NCBI RefSeq assembly: GCF_001277195.1
Contig: NZ_CP012268.1
Span: forward strand, 1,674,001-1,738,000
DNA: 64,000 nt
Source: Cronobacter muytjensii ATCC 51329
GTDB lineage: Bacteria; Pseudomonadota; Gammaproteobacteria; Enterobacterales; Enterobacteriaceae
Reading direction: 5' to 3'
The position numbers and the translations under genes are program-made. Position 1 is the first letter of the stretch, and each line of letters opens with the position of its first letter. Below the pieces are notes generated by a model that was not told where the DNA came from, made no database searches, and was given only the letters and a program-made list of their open reading frames with translations. Of the stretch, positions 33,238 through 42,117 are shown in pieces.

Positions 33238-34464
33238 TCAAATATTTTTCCCCGGAATGGATGGCACGTTCTTATCCCGGTTCTGTCCAGCAGAGGAAGG
33301 ATGGCGACGCCAGATCACTATGGAAATCGCCGTGATGAACAGGGTAAGGATGGCAGATAAAAGCAGCGTGCCGGGTATGCCGTATCGCTCCAGCAGTATG
33401 GCGTAAGCTGACGGAGCGAGCGCCGCGAGCAAAAAAGCTGGTGACAGCAGTACGCCTGTTTTACGGGCATACTGCTGCGGATCAAACAGCACAAGAGGTA
33501 GTACGGCCTTAACTACCGTACTCAGTCCGTTCACAGCTCCGTAACTCAGAATAAAGATGGCTGTAGCCACAGGGGTAACATTACCTGCAAGGCCGGCCAG
33601 AAAGCAAAATGGCAGCAGAATGCCAGTAACCAGGCTCAGACGAATCGCTGAAGTACGTGCGCCAGAAGCCACGTCCAGCAGTCTGGCGCTCACCTGTCCC
33701 ACTCCCCACAACATACCCGCCACGGCGGGCATACCATAAGCGGCCAGTATCTGAGGAAAATGAGCGGACACGCCGGTGGAAACAAAGCTTATCAGCGCTA
33801 TTAGCGTGGCGTACCACAGGCCGCTGATGAATGCTTTTCGGTCTTCTGCTGTTCCGATCGCCGGAAGAGCAGGCTGCCCGGCAACGGGAGGTTGACTCCG
33901 ATGCCCTGCCGGAACGGTGGACAAAAAAAGCAGGCTGACAATGCCCGCGCAGCCGTAAACGATAATGGCATGCCGCCAGTCGGTAATGTGCAGTAGCGCA
34001 GCGCCAGCAGGCCAGAACGCGACTGAAGCGAGACCACCCAGCAGTGTGACCAGGGTAATTGCCCGGCGGGCCCCTGCGCCTGCGGTTTCTACAAGCAGAG
34101 CAAATGCGGCATCATACAGTGCAAGTCGCATGCCGGCTCCCGTCAGGAGCCAGACGGCAACCCACGATGTTGTTGAATGGGTAAAAGCCATCAAAAAACA
34201 ACCGAGGACTATGGCGAAGGTTCCCGCCATCATCATCGTATGTACGCCGGTACGGGCCATAAGGGGGCCGGTAAGCGGCGAAACAAGCCCCATAACAAGC
34301 ATGGCAGTAGTCAGCCCGGAGAATGTCACAACCGGCGACCAGCCTGTCTCCGCCATGATGGCGCTCCCGAAGACTCCCGGCATATAGAATGTGATACCCC
34401 AGTTGATAAACTGCGTCATGCCAATGCAGAAAATGGTGCGGCCTGTCAGATACCCGTCAGTCAA
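33238..34464 (-). CDS. MFS transporter in the ars cluster
   Basis: A 408-residue, 12-TM major facilitator protein (ARTGVHTMMMAG loop after TM2-3). It is not recognisably ArsB, Acr3 or ArsJ. It overlaps the acetyltransferase gene start-to-stop by four bases, so the two form one unit. It could export an arsenical or acetylated product, by context only. Confidence 0.85.
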   Translation of the reverse strand: MTDGYLTGRTIFCIGMTQFINWGITFYMPGVFGSAIMAETGWSPVVTFSGLTTAMLVMGLVSPLTGPLMARTGVHTMMMAGTFAIVLGCFLMAFTHSTTSWVAVWLLTGAGMRLALYDAAFALLVETAGAGARRAITLVTLLGGLASVAFWPAGAALLHITDWRHAIIVYGCAGIVSLLFLSTVPAGHRSQPPVAGQPALPAIGTAEDRKAFISGLWYATLIALISFVSTGVSAHFPQILAAYGMPAVAGMLWGVGQVSARLLDVASGARTSAIRLSLVTGILLPFCFLAGLAGNVTPVATAIFILSYGAVNGLSTVVKAVLPLVLFDPQQYARKTGVLLSPAFLLAALAPSAYAILLERYGIPGTLLLSAILTLFITAISIVIWRRHPSSAGQNRDKNVPSIPGKNI

Positions 34465-34988
34465 CCTGTACTTTCCGGAAATGTGGCGTCGCCCTGCCCA
34501 AGCGTACGCTGCATGATGACCGTATCAAGCCAGCGTCCGTGCTTGAAGCCCACAGATTTGAGCGTTCCTGTAATTCTGAAGCCTGCCGCACTATGCAGGG
34601 CAATAGAGGCGGTGTTTTCGCTGTTGCCAACTACGGCCACAAGCTGGCGAAAGCTACGGGCCTCTGCCCATACGACCGCATTCGATAACAGCTTTTTTCC
34701 AATCCCCTTACCCTGAAAGCCAGGGGCAATATATACAGAGTCCTCCAGGGTGAATCTGTAGGCACACCGTTCCCGGTAGAGTGATAGGTAGCAGTACCCG
34801 CGGATATCGCCGTCTTCAACCGCCACAAACCAGGGCAGTCCTGCTGCCCGCACCTTTTTCAGACGGGCTGTCATTTCAGCCGAATCCGGCGGTTCGGTTT
34901 CAAAAGTGGCGGTGCCATGCAATACGTGATAAGCATAAATCTGCTGGATGGCAGGAATATGTCGTTCATCTGCTTCGGTTATTTCCAT
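34461..34988 (-). CDS. phosphinothricin/arsinothricin-type N-acetyltransferase (ArsN-like)
   Basis: A 175-residue GNAT enzyme. IQQIYAYHVLHGTATFETEPPD is the typical N-terminus of the phosphinothricin acetyltransferase family, and GFQGKGIGKKLL is the acetyl-CoA loop. Members in ars operons (ArsN1) acetylate the natural arsenical antibiotic arsinothricin. Here it leads an operon with an MFS transporter beside arsH, which favours the ArsN reading, but phosphinothricin or methionine sulfoximine are alternative substrates. Confidence 0.82.
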   Translation of the reverse strand: MEITEADERHIPAIQQIYAYHVLHGTATFETEPPDSAEMTARLKKVRAAGLPWFVAVEDGDIRGYCYLSLYRERCAYRFTLEDSVYIAPGFQGKGIGKKLLSNAVVWAEARSFRQLVAVVGNSENTASIALHSAAGFRITGTLKSVGFKHGRWLDTVIMQRTLGQGDATFPESTG

Positions 34989-35057
34989 CGGTACGGCTCC
35001 TTCTACGGTCAGAAGCAGAGACTAACCCGAATGAATAATTTCAGACAGGCAGCAGGA

Positions 35058-35074
35058 CTTATCAGCGGCATAAG
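35058..35074. promoter_or_regulatory. LysR-type operator in the divergent intergenic region
   Basis: CTTAT-N7-ATAAG, a symmetrical T-N11-A type site 13 bases before the LysR gene and about 70 bases from the divergent acetyltransferase start. Confidence 0.55.
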
Positions 35075-35086
35075 GAAAATTTTGGT

Positions 35087-35992
35087 ATGGCAAACCTGAA
35101 CCTCGATTACCTGGTTACTTTCAGACTGGTCGTCAGCCGGGGCAGTTTCTCCGGCGCGGCTGAAGCACTTGGTCTGTCGCAGCCGGCAGTGAGCCTGCAG
35201 ATAAGACAACTGGAGCAGGCGCTTCAGGTCCGACTTATTGAGCGAACCAGCCGGGGAGTAAGGCCCACGCCTGCCGGGCTGACTCTCGTTGAGCACAGCA
35301 TGAAAATTGATGCAGTGGTAAGTACAGCAGTTGAATCGGTGTGCCTGCATTCCGATGAGATAACCGGCACTGTTACTGTCGGCACAGGCGCAACGGCCTG
35401 TATTCATCTACTGCCCCCCTTACTGCAGCAACTGCGGCAGGTCCATCCCCTGCTGAAGGTGGACGTACGCACAGGTAATACTTCCGATATTGTGCGGGGC
35501 GTGGAGGAAAATCGTATAGATATTGGCCTGGTGACTCTGCCAGCTGCAGGTAAAAACCTGAGCATCATCCCGCTGGGTACGGATGAGTTTGTTGTCATCA
35601 TGGAAAAGGATGCATCAGAGCAGAGCGCGAAAATATGGACTCCGGGCGCCTTGCTGCCGCTGCCGCTGATTATCTTTGAACCGGGAAGCGGGACACGCGC
35701 CCTGATTGACCAGTGGTTCCGGGAGACGGGACATATTGCCTGCCCGGTCATGGAGCTTGGCAGTATCGAGGCTATTAAAAGAATGGTCCGTGCAGGTCTT
35801 GGCTACAGCATTGTTCCCCGAATGTCCGTTGCATGCATCGAGGAAAGATCGGGGCTAGATCTTTACTCTGTGGCGCCCTCTCTTCACAGGACTCTCGGGG
35901 CAGTTATGCGGGAGGACCGGATTGTAAGCAGAGGAATCAATGAAGTGCTGAAAAGCCTAAACAGCAGTTTTGCAAAAAAAGAAATCAGATAA
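35087..35992 (+). CDS. LysR-family regulator, divergent from the acetyltransferase/MFS pair
   Basis: A 301-residue regulator. Residues 5-65 form the winged helix (FSGAAEALGLSQPAVSLQIRQLEQAL), the rest a periplasmic-binding-type effector domain (GTVTVGTGATACIHLLPPLLQQL). AAGGA precedes the ATG at 35087. The divergent arrangement with the acetyltransferase and MFS genes suggests it activates them on sensing their substrate; the effector is unknown. Confidence 0.9.
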   Translation: MANLNLDYLVTFRLVVSRGSFSGAAEALGLSQPAVSLQIRQLEQALQVRLIERTSRGVRPTPAGLTLVEHSMKIDAVVSTAVESVCLHSDEITGTVTVGTGATACIHLLPPLLQQLRQVHPLLKVDVRTGNTSDIVRGVEENRIDIGLVTLPAAGKNLSIIPLGTDEFVVIMEKDASEQSAKIWTPGALLPLPLIIFEPGSGTRALIDQWFRETGHIACPVMELGSIEAIKRMVRAGLGYSIVPRMSVACIEERSGLDLYSVAPSLHRTLGAVMREDRIVSRGINEVLKSLNSSFAKKEIR

Positions 35993-36068
35993 ATATTATT
36001 CGATATCTAAACCGGACAGGTCCGTTCTACTCTTCCCGGCGAAGTATCACTACAGCGTTTACCAGCTA

Positions 36069-36295
36069 CCAATGTCCGCTCCTGGCACAAAGCTGACAAC
36101 AGGATTAGGCACATGTAATAGCTTTGTACCACTTGCTATTGCCGAGAATGATAGGTCAAACCGTGGGGCATATATGGGACACATGAGTGTCATAAATGCC
36201 CCAAACATGAACATAAAGCGAGCTAGTTAAGTGCTTAAAAAAGCCCATTCAGCCCAGAAAATACGGTAAATTTCCAAAACTCCGCACCGTCCTTC
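36069..36295. repeat. long repeat copy A, probable integrative-element end
   Basis: About 227 bases aligning by eye over most of their length with copy B at 43053-43290. Shared blocks include GGCACAAA, CCACTTG, GGGGCATATATGGG, ATGAGTGT, ATAAATGCCCC, ATACGGTAA and TTCCCTTA. GGGGCA (36165) and TGCCCC (36197) are inverted, resembling arm-type integrase sites. It ends exactly where ycjR sequence begins. Confidence 0.7.
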
Positions 36296-36299
36296 CCTT

Positions 36300-36473
36300 A
36301 TCGCCGATAACCACCGCTACCAGCCGGGTAGCGGCGCCATCGATTTCCGCGTGGCGTTCGACCAGCTCCGCGCCGACGGCTACGACGGCTATATCGTCTA
36401 CGAGTGCCGCATCCGGGCTGACGATCCGGCACAGGCGTACCAGCAGTCTCTCGATTTCCTGCGTCAGTGTTAA
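36300..36473 (+). pseudogene. ycjR: ycjR 3' remnant (sugar isomerase/epimerase)
   Basis: Only the last 57 or so codons remain. The frame reads DNHRYQPGSGAIDFRVAF, GYDGYIVYECRI and QQSLDFLRQC before TAA at 36471, the C-terminal end of a TIM-barrel sugar isomerase/epimerase; in this family the Glu of the YEC motif ligates the metal. In E. coli ycjR lies just before ycjS, as here. The rest of the gene is cut off by repeat A and the ars/prophage DNA. The 5' part may lie beyond the left edge of the window. Confidence 0.85.
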
Positions 36474-36488
36474 GAGGCGGCGTGCGAA

Positions 36489-37541
36489 ATGAGTGCTCAT
36501 CAAGCCTCGCCACTACGGGTCGCCATTATCGGCGCCGGTCAGGTGGCGGATAATGTCCATGCCTCGTTTTACCGCACACGCGAAGAGGTGCAAATGGTGG
36601 CTGTCTGCGACAGCCGCCCTGAACAGGCGCAGGCGTTCGCAGAACGCCACGCCATCAGGCACGTTTTCGCCGATGTCGCCACGCTGCTTGCTGACGCGCG
36701 CCCTGATGTGGTGAGCGTCTGTTCGCCAAACCGCTTTCATCATGAGCATGTGATGCAGGCGCTGGCCGCGGGCTGCCATGTGATGTGCGAAAAACCGCCC
36801 GCCATGACGCCCGCGCAGGCGGACGAGATGCGCCAGGCCGCGCGTCGCGCCGGAACCGTGCTGGCCTATGATTTTCATCACCGTTTTGCGCGCGATACCC
36901 AACTCCTGCGTGAACAGGTCGCACACGGTGTGCTCGGTGACATCTATGTAACCAACGCCCGCGCGCTCAGGCGTTGCGGCGTTCCTGGGTGGGGCGTGTT
37001 TACCAATAAAGCGTTGCAGGGCGGCGGGCCGTTGATAGATATCGGTATTCATATGCTGGATGCCGCCTTATTTGTGCTCGGCTTTCCGCAGGTCTCGCGC
37101 GTCACCGCGCACACGTTCCAGAAGCTTGGCACGACCAAAAGCAGCGGCCAGTTTGGCCACTGGGATCCGCAGCGCTACACGGTAGAGGACGCGCTGTTCG
37201 CCACTCTGGAGTTTACGAACGGCGGCATTTTACGTCTCGAAACCTCCTTTGCGCTCAACATTGCGCCGCAGTCGTTGATGAACGTCGAGTTCTGCGGCGA
37301 TAAAGCCGGCGCGACGCTGTTCCCGGCCCATATCTATCAGGATTGCGATGGCGAACTGCTGACGCTGATGCAGCGTGAAAAAGCCGATGAACGACGGCAC
37401 CAGCGCAGCATGGAGGCGTTTCTCGACTGCGTGCAGGGCAAACCCGCGCCGATTGCCGATGGTGAACAGGGCTGGCAGATCCAGCGGCTGGTAGCCGCTA
37501 TTTATCAGGCGGCAGAAACAGGGATGTGCGTTGAACTATGA
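36489..37541 (+). CDS. ycjS: YcjS glucoside 3-dehydrogenase-type oxidoreductase
   Basis: A 350-residue Gfo/Idh/MocA protein. GAGQVADN is the dinucleotide-binding loop and CEKPPAMTPAQADEM the conserved EKP motif. E. coli YcjS is an NAD-dependent D-glucoside 3-dehydrogenase. The gene follows the ycjR remnant by 15 bases and overlaps ycjT by four. Its original operon promoter has probably been separated by the insertion upstream. Confidence 0.94.
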   Translation: MSAHQASPLRVAIIGAGQVADNVHASFYRTREEVQMVAVCDSRPEQAQAFAERHAIRHVFADVATLLADARPDVVSVCSPNRFHHEHVMQALAAGCHVMCEKPPAMTPAQADEMRQAARRAGTVLAYDFHHRFARDTQLLREQVAHGVLGDIYVTNARALRRCGVPGWGVFTNKALQGGGPLIDIGIHMLDAALFVLGFPQVSRVTAHTFQKLGTTKSSGQFGHWDPQRYTVEDALFATLEFTNGGILRLETSFALNIAPQSLMNVEFCGDKAGATLFPAHIYQDCDGELLTLMQREKADERRHQRSMEAFLDCVQGKPAPIADGEQGWQIQRLVAAIYQAAETGMCVEL

Positions 37542-39799
37542 ATCCGTTAACTACGCTGGTCGAAGCGCGCTTTGACCCGCATTACCACAACAAATACGCC
37601 ACGCTGATGGCCGCCGGTAACGGCGCGCTCGGTGTGCGCGCCACGCATGATGAAGCCTACGTCACCCAGACGCGCGGCATGTATCTCGCCGGGCTTTACC
37701 ACCGGGCGGGCGAGGGCGAAACCACCGAACTGGTGAATTTGCCGGATCTGGTCGGCATGGAGATTGAACTGAATGGCGAGATATTCAGCCTGCTGAGCGG
37801 TGAGCTCCTGCGGTATCACCGCGAACTCTGCTTTGCGAGCGGTGAACTGACGCGCGTGGTCGACTGGCGTTCGGCGCAGGGGTTGCGCTTTACAATAACA
37901 AGCTCGCGGTTTGTGTCGGCGCAGCGGCTGGGAGCGTTTTGCTCGCGGATAGCGATTACGCCGCATGACGGTTCAGCCACGATACGCGTCGCGACGGGCA
38001 TCGACGCCACGCAAACCAACAGCGGTCGACAGCATCTGGCGGAGCGCGAACTGCGGGTATTTGACAACCGCTATTTGCAGGGGCGCTACCGCACGCTGGA
38101 TAACCACTCTGACGTTACGCTGTGCTGCGCCTGCCAGGTAAGCCCGCAGGCGCAGGTGAGCTTTTCTGCTAAAAACCGGCGTCTGTTACAGCATACTCAG
38201 CAGACGATCGCCGCAGGCGAAAGCTTTACGCTGGAGAAGTGCGCATGGGTCAGCGCAACGCTCGACGGGCCGGATGATAACGCCGCCGCGCAGTCGCTTA
38301 TAAGACTGCGGGAATGCGCCGTCGCAGGCTACGACGCGCTGCTGGCTGAATCCTTACAAACCCGGCGCACCTGGTGGCAGGGCGCGCGCGTTGAGGTCGA
38401 AAGCGACCGCGAGCAGGATCAGCAGGCGCTCGATTTCGCGCTCTATCACCTGCATGCCATGACGCCGCGTCACGACGAGCGCAGCAGCATCGCGGCGAAA
38501 GGACTGACCGGGGAAGGCTATAAGGGCCATGTATTCTGGGATACCGAAGTTTTCCTGTTGCCGTTTCACCTCCATACGGCGCCAGGCGTAGCGCGCCAGC
38601 TGCTGCGCTACCGCTGGCTGAATCTGGCGGGCGCGCATCGCAAGGCGGCGCGCTGCGGCTGGCAAGGCGCGCTGTTCCCGTGGGAGAGCGCACGCAGTGG
38701 CGATGAAGAGACGCCGGAATTCGCAGCCATCAATATCCGTACCGGGCTGCGCCAGAAAGTCGCCTCTGCTGAAGCGGAGCATCATCTGGTGGCGGATATC
38801 GCCTGGGCGGTCGCTGCCTACGGGCAGGCGACGGGCGACGAGGCGTTTATGGCGCAGGAAGGCCGAGAACTGCTGGAGGAGACCGCGCGGTTCTGGCTCA
38901 GCCGGACGCAGACGGTGAACGGGCGGCTGGAGCTACACGATGTGATTGGCCCGGACGAATACACCGAGCACATCAACAATAACGCGTACACCAGCTATCT
39001 CGCGCATTACAACGTCGCCCTGGCGCTTGACGCCCGCCGCCGTTCGGGCGGCCCGGACGACGGATTTATCGCGCAGTGCGAGGATTTTCTCGCGCGGCTC
39101 TTTCTGCCCATGCCGCGGCAGGACAGGGTTATCGCGCAGGATGACACCTTTTTCAGCAAGCCGACAATCGACCTGACGCGCTACCGGGCGCAAGCAGGCA
39201 GCCAGTCGGTGCTGCTGGATTATTCGCGCGCCGAAGTCAATGAGATGCAAATTCTCAAGCAGGCGGATGTCGTTATGCTGCTCTATATGCTGCCGTGGCG
39301 GTTCGACAGCGCTACCGTTGCCGCGAACCTCGACTACTACGAGCCGCGCACCATTCACGACTCCTCGCTGAGCAAGGCCATCCACGGCATCGTAGCCGCC
39401 CGCTGCGGGCGCAATGACGAGGCATACCGCTTCTGGCGCGCGGGTTGCGACATCGATCTCGGCGACGCCCCGCACAGCAGCGACGACGGCATTCACGCGG
39501 CGGCGGCCGGCGCTATCTGGCTTGGCGCGGTGCAAGGGTTCGCCGGTATCCGCATTGAAAAAGGCGAACTGCACGTGACGCCGTCACTTCCTCAGCACTG
39601 GACGCGGCTGACGTTCCCGTTCTGCTGGCGGGGCTGCCAGCTGAATATTGCGATGACGCACGACACGCTGACCCTTATCACCGACCGCGCCGTCACGCTG
39701 TTTATCGACGCGGCGGCGGTGGAGATAGACGGCAGAACGGTGTTTCACCTGACCGACCACGGCTGGCGCAAGGAGGCGATATGCAACCCGACGCGGTGA
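37538..39799 (+). CDS. ycjT: YcjT kojibiose phosphorylase (GH65)
   Basis: A 753-residue GH65 phosphorylase. VIGPDEYTEHINNNAYT near residue 470 contains the catalytic acid, Glu474 in DEYTEH. HGIVAARCGR and LGDAPHSSDDGIHAAAAGAIW are family landmarks of the phosphate-binding C-terminal barrel. E. coli YcjT splits kojibiose to glucose 1-phosphate and glucose. It overlaps ycjU by 19 bases, so the sugar phosphate goes straight to the phosphoglucomutase. Confidence 0.95.
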   Translation: MNPLTTLVEARFDPHYHNKYATLMAAGNGALGVRATHDEAYVTQTRGMYLAGLYHRAGEGETTELVNLPDLVGMEIELNGEIFSLLSGELLRYHRELCFASGELTRVVDWRSAQGLRFTITSSRFVSAQRLGAFCSRIAITPHDGSATIRVATGIDATQTNSGRQHLAERELRVFDNRYLQGRYRTLDNHSDVTLCCACQVSPQAQVSFSAKNRRLLQHTQQTIAAGESFTLEKCAWVSATLDGPDDNAAAQSLIRLRECAVAGYDALLAESLQTRRTWWQGARVEVESDREQDQQALDFALYHLHAMTPRHDERSSIAAKGLTGEGYKGHVFWDTEVFLLPFHLHTAPGVARQLLRYRWLNLAGAHRKAARCGWQGALFPWESARSGDEETPEFAAINIRTGLRQKVASAEAEHHLVADIAWAVAAYGQATGDEAFMAQEGRELLEETARFWLSRTQTVNGRLELHDVIGPDEYTEHINNNAYTSYLAHYNVALALDARRRSGGPDDGFIAQCEDFLARLFLPMPRQDRVIAQDDTFFSKPTIDLTRYRAQAGSQSVLLDYSRAEVNEMQILKQADVVMLLYMLPWRFDSATVAANLDYYEPRTIHDSSLSKAIHGIVAARCGRNDEAYRFWRAGCDIDLGDAPHSSDDGIHAAAAGAIWLGAVQGFAGIRIEKGELHVTPSLPQHWTRLTFPFCWRGCQLNIAMTHDTLTLITDRAVTLFIDAAAVEIDGRTVFHLTDHGWRKEAICNPTR

Positions 39800-40464
39800 T
39801 TTTCGATCTTGATGGCGTCATTACTGACACCGCCCATCTGCATTTTGTGGCGTGGCGTCAGGTAGCGGCGGACATAGGTATCAGCATTGACGAGACGTTT
39901 AACCAGCAGCTTAAGGGCATCAGTCGAATGGGATCGCTGGAGCGCATCCTTACCTTTGGCGGGAAGGACGGGCAGTTCAGCGCGGCGGAGAAAGCCGCGC
40001 TGGCCGCGCGCAAAAACGCGTGCTATGTCGACTCGCTGCGCTCGCTGACGCCACAGGCGGTGCTGCCGGGGATCGCTGAACTATTACCGGCATTGCGTGA
40101 AGCGAGCATCGGCATCGGGCTTGCCTCGGTATCGCTTAACGCGCCGGCGATTTTACGCGCGTTGGGGCTCGCCGACGCCTTCGATTTTTGCGCCGATGCC
40201 GCCCGGCTGACGCGCTCCAAGCCGGACCCGGAAATTTTTCTCGCCGCCTGCGCAGGGCTCGGCGTGCGTCCGGAACGCTGCATCGGCGTGGAGGACGCCC
40301 AGGCCGGTATCGACGCCATCAATGCCTGCGGGATGATCGCCGTCGGGATTGGCGCCTCGTTAAACGGGGCGCAGTTGCGGCTCGACGATACCGCGCAACT
40401 CACCTGGCCGCGGCTTCACGCACTCTGGAATCAACAACGGCGCGCCACGGCGCGCTGCCAATAA
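39781..40464 (+). CDS. ycjU: YcjU beta-phosphoglucomutase
   Basis: A 227-residue HAD-family enzyme. FDLDGV gives the nucleophile Asp9 and acid/base Asp11; SKPDPEIFLAAC and GVEDAQAGIDA are motifs III and IV. It converts beta-glucose 1-phosphate to glucose 6-phosphate. AAGGAGG precedes the ATG, which lies inside the end of ycjT. Confidence 0.95.
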   Translation: MQPDAVIFDLDGVITDTAHLHFVAWRQVAADIGISIDETFNQQLKGISRMGSLERILTFGGKDGQFSAAEKAALAARKNACYVDSLRSLTPQAVLPGIAELLPALREASIGIGLASVSLNAPAILRALGLADAFDFCADAARLTRSKPDPEIFLAACAGLGVRPERCIGVEDAQAGIDAINACGMIAVGIGASLNGAQLRLDDTAQLTWPRLHALWNQQRRATARCQ

Positions 40465-40473
40465 GGACAGCAT

Positions 40474-41556
40474 ATGGCTCAACTCTCTTTACAACATATT
40501 CAGAAGATTTATGACAACCAGGTTCACGTCGTTAAAGATTTCAACCTGGAGATTGCCGATAAAGAGTTTATCGTCTTCGTCGGGCCATCGGGCTGCGGCA
40601 AATCCACGACGCTGCGCATGATAGCCGGGCTGGAAGCGATCAGCGGCGGCGAACTGCTAATCGACGGCGTGCGTATGAACGACGTGCCCGCCAAAGCACG
40701 TAATATCGCGATGGTGTTCCAGAATTATGCGCTTTATCCACATATGACGGTCTATGACAACATGGCGTTCGGGCTAAAGATGCAGAAGGTCGCGCCTTCA
40801 ATCATTGAAGAGCGCGTCGCCTGGGCGGCGCAAATCCTCGGGCTCAAGGAGTATCTGAAGCGTAAACCGGGGGCGCTGTCAGGCGGTCAGCGTCAGCGCG
40901 TGGCGCTCGGACGCGCTATCGTGCGCGAGGCGGGCGTGTTCCTGATGGACGAGCCGCTCTCTAACCTCGACGCGAAGCTGCGCGTTCAGATGCGCGCTGA
41001 AATCAGCAAGCTGCACCAGAAGCTCAATACCACCATGATTTACGTAACCCACGATCAAACCGAAGCCATGACAATGGCGACGCGGATTGTGATTATGAAA
41101 GACGGCGTTGTGCAGCAGGTCGGCGCGCCGAAAGAGGTCTATAACCATCCGGCGAATATCTTTGTGGCCGGTTTTATCGGTTCGCCCGCCATGAATTTTA
41201 TTCGTGGCGCGATCGACGGCGACTTCTTCGTCACCGAAACCCTGAAACTGCCGCTGCCGGTAAATAAAAGAGCGCAACTCAACGCCAGCGGTTGCCAGCG
41301 TAAAGCCGTGGTATTAGGCATTCGCCCGGAAGATATCCTCCCCGGCGCGTCAGGGGAAAATATGATTGAGGCGAAAATTACCGTTGCGGAATTAACCGGC
41401 GCGGAATTTATGCTCTATGTTACCGTCGGCGGGCACGAAATGGTGGTACGCGCCAGCGCGGATAAAGATTATCAGGCTGACCAGCGTATCCCGATCGCGT
41501 TTGATATGAATAAATGCCATTTCTTTGACAGCGAAACCGAAATCGCCATTGCCTGA
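40474..41556 (+). CDS. ycjV: YcjV sugar ABC transporter ATPase, intact
   Basis: A 360-residue MalK/UgpC-type ATPase with Walker A (GPSGCGKST), signature (LSGGQRQRV), Walker B (FLMDEPLSNLDA) and the H-loop (YVTHDQTEA), then the C-terminal regulatory domain. The E. coli K-12 copy is a pseudogene; this one is complete. No cognate permease or binding protein (ycjN, ycjO, ycjP) is visible. The final codons and terminator are duplicated at 43301-43380. Confidence 0.94.
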   Translation: MAQLSLQHIQKIYDNQVHVVKDFNLEIADKEFIVFVGPSGCGKSTTLRMIAGLEAISGGELLIDGVRMNDVPAKARNIAMVFQNYALYPHMTVYDNMAFGLKMQKVAPSIIEERVAWAAQILGLKEYLKRKPGALSGGQRQRVALGRAIVREAGVFLMDEPLSNLDAKLRVQMRAEISKLHQKLNTTMIYVTHDQTEAMTMATRIVIMKDGVVQQVGAPKEVYNHPANIFVAGFIGSPAMNFIRGAIDGDFFVTETLKLPLPVNKRAQLNASGCQRKAVVLGIRPEDILPGASGENMIEAKITVAELTGAEFMLYVTVGGHEMVVRASADKDYQADQRIPIAFDMNKCHFFDSETEIAIA

Positions 41557-41607
41557 TTAAAACATGCACAAAATAAGCTCCGTTTAAGACGGAGCTTATT
41601 TTTTTGT
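41527..41607 (+). repeat. ycjV 3' end plus terminator, copy 1
   Basis: Last ten codons of ycjV (DSETEIAIA and stop) and the terminator. A diverged copy at 43301-43380 reads DSAIENAMA and stop, with a decayed version of the same hairpin. Confidence 0.7.
41572..41605 (+). terminator. ycjV terminator
   Basis: AATAAGCTCCGT and ACGGAGCTTATT, twelve perfect base pairs over TTAAG, followed by T. The flanking A-rich side lets it act in both directions. Confidence 0.9.
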
Positions 41608-41816
41608 CATGCCTGACTTTGTAATACATTTCGTCTGCCGTCTGGTTTTTCAGGGCGGTTTTTCCAGTATTTGTAGCTGCTACGATGAGTGGAAAAACCG
41701 GCATCCATAGCGCTGGCTGCATCTGCAACGGTGTCGTTCTGGTCAAGGACCAGTGGAGCGGATTCGCATTTAAATTCTGCGCTGAAACTTCTTATTTTTC
41801 CTGGGGCATCTGTCAT
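41607..41816 (-). pseudogene. IS3-family transposase OrfA remnant
   Basis: A 69-residue frame containing FSAEFKCESAPLVLDQNDTV and ADAASAMDAGFST, which parallels the helix-turn-helix start of IS3-family OrfA (consensus SPEFK.EAV.LVLDQ..TVADAA). Downstream the match breaks off, and no OrfB or terminal inverted repeats are visible, so it is a decayed fragment. It marks the left part of the insertion between ycjV and ycjW. Confidence 0.65.
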
Positions 41817-41898
41817 GTTCTGAGTTGAGCGTATCGCCTCTGTTCAGATGGCCAAATTCAGTGTGCCACTACAAACGAAACGTTTTAATGAATGGCTT

Positions 41899-42012
41899 TC
41901 AGGATGAAAAAAACTGGCTCAATAGTACAAGCGCACAGAGTATCAACATCGCAATGGTGGTCAGAGCAACTGTCCTGCGCAGAATGATGTCTGTTGACCT
42001 GGGGCGTTCCAT
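41899..42012 (-). CDS. 37-residue single-TM membrane protein, divergent from the MarR-GNAT gene
   Basis: AAGGAG stands six bases before the ATG. The product is basic at the N-terminus (MERPRSTDIILRR), then a single hydrophobic helix (about residues 15-33). The start codons of this gene and the MarR-GNAT gene are 105 bases apart and face away from each other across a 47-base palindrome, so the two are likely co-regulated. Not recognised. Confidence 0.6.
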   Translation of the reverse strand: MERPRSTDIILRRTVALTTIAMLILCALVLLSQFFSS

Positions 42013-42041
42013 AAAAAACTCCTTTTTGGTTGAATGCGATT

Positions 42042-42088
42042 CATGATATACAATTTAGTTAACGGTGTTAACAATATTATGTATCATG
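42042..42088. promoter_or_regulatory. long palindrome, probable MarR operator
   Basis: GTTAAC-GGT-GTTAAC at the centre with outer arms CATGATA and, on the other side, TATCATG; most positions between also match. It lies between two divergent starts, 29 bases from each gene. Confidence 0.72.
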
Positions 42089-42117
42089 AGTCATCGCATC
42101 TTTAAAGGACCTAATCT

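Noticed and set aside
34177..34716. 179-codon plus-strand frame across the MFS and acetyltransferase genes
   Set aside because: Shadow of two clearly coding minus-strand genes that overlap by four bases.
36249..36513. Minus-strand frames opposite the ycjR remnant and ycjS start
   Set aside because: Shadows; the plus strand carries recognisable isomerase and dehydrogenase sequence.
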